NCBI RefSeq assembly: GCF_019059575.1
Contig: NW_024882204.1
Location: 310,001 to 374,000 of the forward strand
Source: Amphibalanus amphitrite
Lineage: Eukaryota > Arthropoda > Thecostraca > Balanomorpha > Balanidae
Length of the DNA: 64,000 bases
Reading direction: 5' to 3'
The notes below the pieces were generated by a model. It worked only from the letters and a program-made list of their open reading frames with translations, was not told where the DNA came from and searched no databases. Made by a program: the position numbers and the translations under genes. Below, in pieces: positions 25,637 through 35,900 of the stretch. Within the stretch, counting starts at the first letter, position 1; the number at the start of each line of letters is the position of its first letter.

Positions 25637-26222
25637 TTATGATAAACCTTTCTATTTTATTTAAAACGCTTCTGTCTCCTACCATTGTTCCTGCTGTCTG
25701 GCATCCGCCCGGTCGGCCCTTTGAGCTGGTTATCGTCTAGTGACGATTAACAAACTGTTAAACGTCTAATAGATATTTCTGCCATTTTACCGTCTCGTTA
25801 TTTTCGTATGCGCAGGGAAATGCAATGAACATCATTTTCTTTTTCTTTTTTAGTTGTATTTGGGACTTGATCTTCAATGTACCTGTCAATTTCAGACCGA
25901 TCACATTGTTTGGACCGTTTTTCAAAGCTTCATTCATCTGTCTCTGCTTCTCTTTGTCTCTTGCTCTGCTGAAATATGTCGCATATTTTATATGAAATGT
26001 ATTTTTTTACTTAAGCTCCCAAAAGATATCGGCGGTACAGGATAAAATTATTAAACCGCTCGTAGGTAGATAAATCTTTTAAACGTCTTTTGTTCTACCA
26101 CCTGCACTATTGCATGCGGTCAATTCGTGTCTAGTCTATAATCCGTCGCCCATATCAGGCGACGAATGGTGTCCACAATCCCCATCTGTTTGGATTTTTG
26201 GAATATATTTTATGCTATGTTA

Positions 26223-27512
26223 TTACGTGGGGTGAATGAAAAGTTTTGAGCCTAACACAGTTACAGGTGACGCAGGTTAATGAAAATTTGGTCACACATT
26301 TTGCCACTATTTTTAGGTGTGTACACCAAGTTTTGAAGTCCTAGTCCTTTCCGTTTCGTTTTTAGAGCCCGTTAAAGTGAAGAAGATTACGCGTTCGGTG
26401 AAAAGGAAGAAAATCGAGAACCGAGCTTTTATAAAGTATTGCGATTTCAAAGCCATGCCTTCATCTGAAATTAAAAAGGACCTGAAATTAAACTTATTGG
26501 TTGTGGCCCATCATACGACACTGTTAAGGTTTGAGCTGCTAATTTCAAGCAGGGCAGGAACAGCGTCCAAAATGAACAAATATAAAAAACGCCGTAGAAT
26601 GTGAGAAAATCCGAAAACATTGACCCTGCTCTTGGGGTGTGGATGCTGGATCCAAGACTGTGAGCTCATCAGATGGCGGTAAGAATGGACATCTCCCAGG
26701 AGCAAGCTGGCGACATTCTTACCAATGGGCATGACTTGAGAAAGGTCTCTGCCCATTGGGCCTCTCGGCTTTTTGCTGCAGAGCACGGCGAGAGATGTGT
26801 ACTGACATCTGGCGCTAGTTGTTGAAGCAGATTCTGAGAATTTAAAGTCACTTTTCGCTACCGATGATAAACTGTGGGTGTTTCACTTCAATCCAGCAAG
26901 GGAAGAACAGTGGAGTCAGTGAAAGAACGTCTCTACTCTAATCTGAAAAAAAAATAAATGTCAGAGTCACAACAAAGAGGAAACTGTTCCGTAACTGGGA
27001 AAATAAATGAGGTGTCTTGCAAGTGCACTTCTTTTCAAAGGGTCTTACTGTAATTGCGCATTACTAGGATGACCCACTGATGCACTTATGTTAGAAAATC
27101 AGGAAGATCAGAAGGGCAATGCTGACAAAATTGGTCGTGTTTCACCAGGACAATAAATCGGGGTATTTTTCACTGGTTGCAATGTAAACAATCAATTACT
27201 AAGCCTTCCAATGTATCCCAAATTGAATCTCTTAACCAGCATTGACATCCTTAGGGTGTCTATTTCTTTCTAAGCCTAAAGAAAAAACTGACTGGATGAC
27301 GCTTCACAAAAAATAATGACGTCATTGACACCGCGAGCACTTACCCAAAATAGCATGATTCAAGGCGCTAAAAAAGTGAGGAAAAAAGTGCTAGGACTTC
27401 ACAATTTGGTGTCCATCCATATCAATAGTGGCAAAATATGTGACCAAAGTTTCATTAATCTGCGTCTCCTGTAACTATGTTAGGCTCAAAACTTTTCATT
27501 CACCCTACGTAA
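26223..27512 (+). mobile_element. Decayed mariner-like element with about 80-bp inverted termini
   Basis: The left end (GGGTGAATGAAAAGTTTTGA from about 26,230) and the right end, inverted, match over about 80 bp with few differences. In between are remnants of a mariner transposase. The N-terminal HTH region is seen as RAFIKYCDFKAMPSSEIKKD near 26,420. A central part resembling KVSAHWVSRLFAAEHGERC is near 26,740-26,790, and LWVFHFNP, near the DET-equivalent block, is near 26,870. Frameshifts and stops separate these pieces, so it cannot encode a transposase. The TA target duplication is ambiguous. Confidence 0.8.
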
Positions 27513-27762
27513 TTATCCTTTTCCACGATTGCAATGGTTGACAATATCTTGGAGCTGCTTGTAAGACATTTTGACAATGTCAGTAGCACTTTAACGAGAA
27601 AAGGAGGAAAGAGGTCAGAGAGGCTCACTTTGTCACTTCTATCATTTTTATGCTTATTTAGTTTATTTATACACCAGAAATGACGCATTTCTCTAACACA
27701 TGCTTGTACAATAAAATACCTGAAATAAATTCGGTGGCTGGGCCGTGGGCGTGATACATGAA

Positions 27763-28199
27763 AGGGAATAGTTCACTTTCCCGAAATTAGTTTCTTTTTG
27801 CAATGGATTTGATTTTTTTATGCTAAAAATGATCAGCAAAGAAAGCAAACCTTTTTATAAAAAGATTATTTTCCATATTCTAATATATGAAGAACTATAT
27901 CTATATAAAATATTGTTTGACGCGGGAGCTCATTACGCGTTGACCAATCATAATTGCGTAGGACAAACCCATTGGCTGTAAGCAGCATGCTGATTGGCTG
28001 GCGATGACGTGGCTGCAGCATTCCTCAGCAAGGCACGCATTCCTCTGCAAGGCACTCTTTTCGGAACGAAAAAGGGAATATCTTCGTCTAGGGTGATCGT
28101 TGGGCCGTAAAAGCTCCTGATTTGTGGTAGTCTCGGCTCAAGCTACAAACTGCTATTCCAGTTCAAAACCCCATGTAAAAAGTGAACTATGTATTTCCT
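27763..28199. mobile_element. TTAA-type MITE, copy 1 (CCAAT/CRE-bearing)
   Basis: This 437-bp sequence is closely similar to 51,726-52,137. The ends are inverted (AGGGAATAGTTCACTTTC on the left, AAAGTGAACTATGTATTTCC on the right). The right flank is TTAA and the left flank is TGAA, probably a mutated TTAA. Inside are CCAAT, ATTGG (twice) and GATGACGTGG motifs. It has no coding capacity. Confidence 0.8.
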
Positions 28200-28427
28200 T
28201 TAAACCTTATTGTTGTAGGTAACCAAAGCTGCAGAATCTATGGATTTTCGGTGAGTCCGACTCCGACTCCGGCTGCCAAAAATCAAGTCCGACACCAAAT
28301 CTGACTCCGGTCAGAACTGTCGGCTTCGACTCCGCAGCCCCTGGCTGTCAAAATTAAAAAAATACTTGTACGGAAATCAGGATCCCATCCCGAATAACGT
28401 TCTCAATGGTGGATGATTGGGTACCTG

Positions 28428-28458
28428 AATGAGTGTCGGTACCGTACCGACACTCATT
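28428..28458. promoter_or_regulatory. 31-bp perfect inverted repeat upstream of the CEMIP-like gene
   Basis: The 15-base arm AATGAGTGTCGGTAC (28428-28442) is repeated in exact inversion at 28444-28458 around a single C at 28443. It lies about 375 bp before the likely transcription start. It could bind a dimeric regulator, form a cruciform, or be a transposon footprint. Confidence 0.6.
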
Positions 28459-28740
28459 GCCCACATGCTACCGAACAGGGTACAGGCCTCAGGGAACATG
28501 CTCGCACAATCTTTGAGAGAAGGAAAGGGTGTCGTTTTGCGCCGGTATCGCGGCGCGTTGTCGCAGGGCGCAGCTGTGCACCTTGTTTCCGTCATCGTCC
28601 GGATGGGAAACAATGGCCGACGGCACGTGCTGACCCGACAAGAGCGCTGTCGGCGCCGTGTCCGCCGACTCGGCAGTACGGGAAGCGTGTCGCAGGCTTA
28701 GGCCGGCGTCCGAACAGCGTCATCCTCACAGCTGGCGTCC

Positions 28741-28779
28741 TACAGGGTCGACCCTGTACCAGCGCCGGCGGGTATATAT
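28741..28779 (+). promoter_or_regulatory. Core promoter of the CEMIP-like gene: 18-bp palindrome plus TATA box
   Basis: TACAGGGTCGACCCTGTA (28741-28758) is a perfect 18-bp palindrome. A TATA box, TATATAT (28773-28779), starts 15 bp after it. The start codon is at 28,833, so transcription probably begins near 28,803 with a short leader of about 30 bases. The spacing fits a focused TATA promoter; the role of the palindrome is inferred. Confidence 0.6.
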
Positions 28780-28832
28780 GGGGCCGGGACTGGGAGCAGG
28801 GCACAGCCGACACGCTGCTCAAGAGATCGACC

Positions 28833-29865
28833 ATGACCTGGTGGACGCCGCTGCGGACGCTCTGCCTGGCGGCGCTGGCGGCACTGGCGCTAGCGGCCTG
28901 CCCCCACGAGGGCACCCTGAAGAGCTGGAGCGATGCTGCTTCTTGGGCCTCGGGAACGGTGAGCAAGGGGCGGTAGGGGTGCACTTTCAGCCCAGACTGA
29001 TTTGGCACGAGTTGCATAAATAACTGCAGAGTTAGACATGCATAGGTGTGGATGAAGGAGTCACTGCGTGTCTATACACATTTGACTGTTATCATATGAA
29101 TTTGGTTGTTTGTGTCGGTGATAAATAAGCAGATTCATTTTCTCCTTATCAATTTTTGACAGGTGGCGATGTTTTTCATCTTAGGTCAGTCCAGCTTTGC
29201 AGGGACCCCTCACGCCACCTGGGTTGCCAGTAGGTACTAATACTAACGATTTAACGTATCTCTCGTAAAAATCATGTGAAAAAATGAGTAGGTAATAAAA
29301 ATGCCCTTTTGATATTGCATTGTATTGTACAACCTACATACTCGTACATGAGCGATCCACATTCTCAAATTGCGTGGCGATTACTGCTCATTATTGCCGA
29401 TAGGTAGGTACCCTCTAGGGTGGGGAGTTTTTACGCCACCACGAGTTATCGTAAATTTATTTAAAAAAAAACACCTTATGATTCATGATTTCGCACATGG
29501 CGTTAAAATTTCAGATCCACGTCATTCAAGGTCAGCCCAGGTCACCAGGTCATGTCAATTCGTCTGATTCCTAAGACACCACAAATATTATTGCAAAGCA
29601 CCGGTTTTGATACGCCGCATTGGTCACGCTGAGACACGTTAAAAATATACTTTTATGTGTTGACCTCATGCCAGGGGCATTTCTCAGCCGGTAATGTAAA
29701 GAAGTTGATCAAACGCGGCGCCCCTTCGCTTTGGAAGCTCATACCATTGAGCATTTTCCGACTCGCTAGGCTCGACTCAGTCGGAAGTTATATCCACGAA
29801 AAAAATCCTATATCAAATGTCACGTCGTAGGTGCCCAATCATATGACACTACCCCACGGCGAAAA

Positions 29866-29909
<44 letters not shown>

Positions 29910-32900
29910 ATGTGAAGATGCCGTAACGTATAAGCTCATTCAACGATTTGGCCAATTTGAAAGATTTTATGTACATCTCTGCTATTTTGTTGATCATTTC
30001 TGTCTATCTATATTTATATATTTGTTATGACAAAAGCTTCCGCCCAACATGTAAAAAACTTAACATATTTTAAAATGAAAAGTAAAGTTCACTATAAACA
30101 ATAGAGCAACGTTGCACTGTTTGCAGTTTTAAGCCTTGCCGGGCCAGGGGGTTGATGCAACCCCCTAAGGTTTTTCGTAAATAGCGTTTGGCACATCCTC
30201 TGGGATAACATTTTGGTACCGTAAAGTGGGGCTATTTGAGACAGTGGGGCTATTTGAGACAGTGCGGCAGTGGCTTAGTAAAATCCCAGTAAACATGCCG
30301 ACGTCGGCCCGACGTCGGCCGACGTCGGGGTGACGTCGGCAACTCGGCATCGGCATGCCGACGTCGGCCCGACGTCGGTCCTACCTCGGCACGACGTCGG
30401 CTGGATGTCGGATATGCCCGCATGTTCCGACGTCCAGCCGAGGTCCAGCCGACGTCGGGCCGACGTCGGACCGAGATGAATTGCTGAGGTCCAGCCGACG
30501 TCGGGCCGACGTCGGGGCGACGTTGGACCGACATCGGCCGCTGTTTTGACCGTTAAAATAATATAAAATACATGTTTCATGTTTCATAAAGAGCTTCTGT
30601 ATTCAAAATATCCTCAGGAAACTCAAATCTTCCTCCACTCACGCCGCAACCCCCTGATCCGGACTGGACGGGAAACTTTATCCAATTCCCATCTGGGATT
30701 GCCCGTAAGCCGAGCTCGCCCGTAGCCGGGTGCGGTGAGTGCTTGGGGGCTGCTCGGCCTATCCTTTGGTCAGGCTCAGACCCGGCAACTCACCAGGGCC
30801 GGGCCCAGTTCATATAGAATGGCCAGTCGGCAAGTGTCACTTTGCATAAGTGCCACTTATCAAAGGGACACTGTAAGCCGGAACTGTATTTCCACTGCCG
30901 CGGTCGGCACCTGCACACCGAACGACGCGCAAACCCGATCCTCCCCTCCGCCTGACCCCCACTGCCCGGCGGCCGCTGCAGATGGCCTTCGCCGCTGCCG
31001 GCCGCCGGCACATCCGAACTTTGACCCGCCTGCGCGCGCGCCAACATGAGCGAGCCGGCGAAACATATCAGCGCTGCCAGTACACAGTACAACACAGTAC
31101 AGACACTTTGGGAAACGTTGGTGCAGGTGTGTAAGAGTGGCTATATAAATCCATTGTGGGGTCGCCCTTTCCAATAAGTGTCACATAACAGCAATGGGAC
31201 CAGGGACTCTATATGAACTGAACCCAGGGTGCTCGCCAAGAAGACCAATGTCTCCATCCTATGATCCTTCCGGGTCTGAAATGGTCTTGTCAGACCGAAA
31301 GCGCATAACCCAACAAAACAAACCAAATTAGTTAGCTGGCTGCGTGGTGTAGTGGTTAGCGCGATAACCTCGCGTTCGAATGACACGGGGTTCGAATCCC
31401 ATCGCCGGCTGTTGCTTTTGGCGTGTTGTCTCAGTAAACGTGCCGACGTCGGCGACTGGGGGGCTCGAATCCCGCCGCCGGTTGATATTTTTGGCGCGTT
31501 GTCCCAATAAACATGCCGACGTCGGCCCCGTCGGTCCAACGACAAACGATCTCGTCAACCTCGGCAAAAGATCTCGGCCCGACGTCGGTTGGACTTCGGC
31601 TGGACGTCGGAACATGCGGGCATATCCGACGTCCAGCCGATGTCGGGCCGAGGTTGAACCGACGTTGGGCCGACGTCGGGCCGAGCCTCGGCCCGACGTC
31701 GGGCCGACGTCGGCATGTTTACTGGGATTGCTGTAAAATTAAAACCGTTTGATATATTTGATCAATTTTTGCTCAGGCTGATGTGGAATTTAACAATGAA
31801 TTCCATGGATAGGGTTTTTTTGAAAATTTTGAAATTTTTTGAAAGAAATTTGGCATTTAATGAGAAATACAGAAAAAACACAATTTAAGTTATACGAAAA
31901 GCACCCCTACCTGCAGCTTAACATGGTTGAAGTTAAAAAAACTTGGCAACCGAATCTATCGTAACTATCGTTTTACTTATGGGCTAAGCACATTTTACAT
32001 GAAGACATTATATATTGTTAGCGGTAGTGACAAGTATGTAACCCGATGTCTCAGAATCCCGATGATACCCACCTCGTGAAACCTCAACGCATGCCAAATA
32101 CAGCTGATGATTGTGATGCCAAGGCCCTAAACACAGGTGATGTGATGCATCTTAAAGACTTACCGCCTTCTGCCTAAGGTGTATCAAGCGTTCGACCTAA
32201 GGAACACCGGTGAATCGGCCATGGGTTCATGGTACTTTTAGCAGCAAGCAATATTAACACATTGTAACCTAATACGACAATCCAGTTTGTGACGGCATTA
32301 GTTACCTTTATGAGTATGTGCATAGAATGTGTTTCATCAGTCACTGACGTGGTCGGTAATCGACCCATGTCTACTCTGGTTGACCATAAGCACCATTGAA
32401 GGTTATTTATCATACATACTAACTGTTAGGTGAGCCTTCAGTATACGTACTTGATGCAGTGCGGTAACCGGCCATTCGATACAACATGCAGTGATCTAGG
32501 AAAATCGGATAAAATCAAAACCGGTTGACCTTTTTCTGTTATTTCTTCACAGGTTGATGTGCAATGGAACAATCAATCATGCATATCATTCATTCAACCA
32601 TTTTGGAAACTGCTTTCCCTTTTTTAATGCATTACGGTACGTTTAATGCAGTAGCGAGACTGTCTCAAATAGCCCCATCAACTTTCGGCCTATGTGTTTT
32701 ACGCCGCCAGAAATAAACAAAACAACTTTATTTGAAAATTTCACTGTCATTGACTAAGAAATAGTCATAGATAATCATCCTGTGCTTTTTAAAGCTTAGG
32801 ATCACATCATATTATGACAGCCCTAGCATAAAGTAATGCAATTTTTTAGCAGACCGAAATGCTAGGCCCAACGAAAAACGAAAAGTTTGATTATAAGGGT

Positions 32901-35900
32901 TAATTAACTGTAGTTGAAAGAAATGCTTTTTGCTACAAGTATCAAAATTTAATTTCCAATCGCATGGCATTAAAAGAATTATCCCTAGCTTGACCAATTT
33001 TCTTCAATTTCCTTGCAACCAAAACTGTCTCAAATAGCCCCACACTATGGGGTTATTTGAGACAGGCTTCAAGTATAAAAATAACTTTATTTATGGTTAA
33101 TAGCTGAACCAAAATTGACCTATCTGAAAGCGGTTACAGAGAACTACGTTTTTGCAATTTACATGCTATAGGAAATATCAACCGTTTTGAAGGGACAGGC
33201 CAAAAACTGTAAAATCCGTTTCAAATAGCCCCACTTTACGGTACCTTCCTTTTAACACGCGCAGTGGAAGGGTTGCGAGTACTACACCCAGTGGAAGGGG
33301 GGGGGGCGGATGTCGCCCCCCTCTAAGTAGGTGGGGGCCCAGGGGAACTCTGTTGTGTGTGAATTTCATGACCCTAGGTCAATATCTTCAAGGTCAAATG
33401 AGGTCAAAAGTAGTCAAATCTGCCATATTAGCGACTTTTTTGCGTTTACACGCCGATAACTCAAAAAGTTACCGGCCGATTTTCTTTTTTCTTTCACTAT
33501 ACGAAAGAACATACATTGGTGAGTATGTATGGTGAATTTCTTGTTAATCCAACAATAGATATGGCAGTTAGAACTTAGAAGCCTGCTAAGCGTAAGATGT
33601 CGCCGGCTGAAGCGGGATCGGCGGACGCGGGAAACGCGGCAATCACAATTTTGTGTTTACACACTCATAACTCAAGTTGTTACCGGCCGATTTTCAAAAT
33701 TCTTTGACCATAAGATTGCCTGTACATTTCTTAGTCTTCTTACAAAATTTGACGCGAATCGAATATAATCAGCGGTAAGGAGCGCGATGTGAAGACGGAA
33801 CCGTCCCGCCCCGGCACAGTCTACAATTCAGGCGGCTTCTTATATTTGGCATTCATGTGATCATGGCCCGTGGCCGAAAATTCATCTAAAACAAAAATAC
33901 ATGAATGAAAAGTATAATTTTGTAAGGAGGTCATTCAAAAAACAATTAAACGATTAAAATTGGACTATGTAGTTTAGCGGCAACGAAATTACAATCTTTC
34001 GTTATTAGCGTGAGAACCATGGCACGTAGCGTCACCAAATTTCAGATACAACTTGGAGCAATCATTTGACACGTATTCTGGGAATTTTGAGTTCCAGTGA
34101 CCTCAGGTCAGGTCGCAAGCTCACAAAAACCGGTACAAGGTCAAAATGACACTGAAAAATCACTATTTTTCTATGAAATCTACAGGTGTTCATCGATTTG
34201 ACTCAAACTGGCAGTATATGCTAAGCTCACCGAGTGGCATATCTTGCATCCCGTTTTTTTTCAAATTCGGGTGACCTGAGGTCATCTAGAAGTCATGACA
34301 AATTCTGAGAAAATATGGCTGAATGGCTCAAATTGTAAAAATATGCTCCATTTTAATGTGTTTGTGTTGTAATGCCTCAGTTTACATCAGTGCGTGATGA
34401 ACTTCGTGTTTGCTTGCTGCAAGAATGCAAGGATCAGGTCATCTGAGGTCAAATGAGGTCTAACTACGTTTTCGCTTAAAACCTGACACACAATGGGGCT
34501 ACAGGTGTCATTGTGTTGCTTGTGATCAGCCAAATCGAATAATGTGATAAGATGCAATGTGATGGACTTATGAACGTAAGTAAGTAATTTAACCCTCGCA
34601 TGTGTGCGGCGTTTGCCAGCTTCTAATGTGTAGGGGGGGTCGGTTGGACCCCCCCTTGCCGTTTGGCCCCTGATCGAGCTAGAGCTTCGCGGAAAAAACG
34701 AGCGTGTTGCCCGTGACGAGAGGAAGCCGATGATACCCAGTTTTAAGGTCCTAGGTCATTGGTTGACCTTCCAGGTCAGGTCAATGACCCAAAGTCGGGA
34801 AAATCGGGACCTGTTAGAAAGTCGTAAAGTGTGGCTGCTAAGGGGTTTTTCGGGGTGCTGATCACGAATATCGTGTTAGTTTTGATCACAGATGATGTCT
34901 TGAAGCATTTAGACCAGGTCGGGTCAGGTCAGGTCAGGTCAACCAGTAGGCGTCGTGACGGGTATTCGTAGTACGTGTCAACCGCCTCTGACAGCTTCGT
35001 AACATGTTACGAAGTCACCAAAACTACTTCGTAAATGTTCAAATGGTTGCTAAATTCGAATTCAGCTCCAAAAACTAGCCTAGAAACATGTGAAACTCGA
35101 AAAAGTGAACCGAGGTCACCCGAGGTCACCAAAGGTCAATGACCTGACCTGACCTTCAGGTGACCTTGACACACACGGGAGTAACATCAAATCACATTTT
35201 TGAACGTTTGAAACCACGAAAAGCTTGCAAACACGCGGCTAGTGCGAGCCGACATACGCGAAATCGCGATTCCGGCCAAACATGGTCTCGGAAAAGAGGT
35301 CACAGGTCAAAGGTCATTTGGGTCAGGGTCATGAAATTTTCAGGGTAGGTGTAAAATTAATCAATGCGAGGGTACTGAAAGTTTCGTCGCGATCGGCCGC
35401 TTTTTACGCGAGTTATTCGCGAAAAACCATGGGGGGGGGGGTCCATCCGATCCCCCTACACATGCGAGGGTTAAGGTCACTTAATCTTAGGCAAATTTTT
35501 AAACTGATACCTAACAAAGTATAGCATTCGATGCGCATTGACGTGCTGAGTTTATTGGTGCCTTTAAATTTGCGCTATCTTTATCAGATCAAAAGTTACA
35601 AGCGAAAAAAAACTCTTGACATTTTTAGCAAAATGTTTATACCTATTTATTCCCCCCCCCCACACCCCCACCCCTAAGTGTTGACTCAGAGTCACCAAAT
35701 ATGAAAAGGGGCGATATTTCTATTGGGCTCACCTACTCTGTAAATTTGGTGTTTTTAAGTGTCATAGGAGCCAATCGCCAGGTTGGGGGTCGTACCCCCT
35801 GGCCGTCCGCGTTATGAAAAAGGCCCTGGCCTGGCGAGGATTAACATCGATATCAAAATAGTCACATGGATTGTCAGAATCTTGCTTTCTTTCTCATTGA

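Larger units (their letters stand above)
30215..33245. mobile_element. 3.0-kb non-autonomous DNA transposon with GGTACCGTAAAGTGGGGC termini
   Basis: The left end begins GGTACCGTAAAGTGGGGCTA, and the right end is its inverted copy finishing at 33,245; identity runs about 27 bases. The motif GGGGCTATTTGAGACAG is tandemly doubled at the left end. It recurs inverted near 32,661, 33,026 and 33,208 and in direct orientation near 33,050, so it is a subterminal repeat. Target duplication is unclear (TT or TA). No transposase was found. The element is itself invaded by the GACGTCGG foldback element at 30,282-31,729. Confidence 0.75.

Noticed and set aside
30250..30580. Frames with repeated RRRPDVGPTSA-like peptides
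   Set aside because: They follow the GACGTCGG foldback repeats and exist in several frames at once.
30790..31095. Minus-strand frame resembling a signal peptide followed by a Cys/Trp-rich segment, with a donor-like GTGAGT after it and a TATA-like motif upstream
   Set aside because: The frame has no ATG before the hydrophobic stretch, an in-frame stop lies upstream, and it sits in the centre of the foldback element. It could be a captured exon, but evidence is too thin.
31335..31410. Functional tRNA gene
   Set aside because: A- and B-boxes and most of an acceptor stem are present, but the anticodon arm does not form and the B-box part is tandemly repeated within a mobile element.
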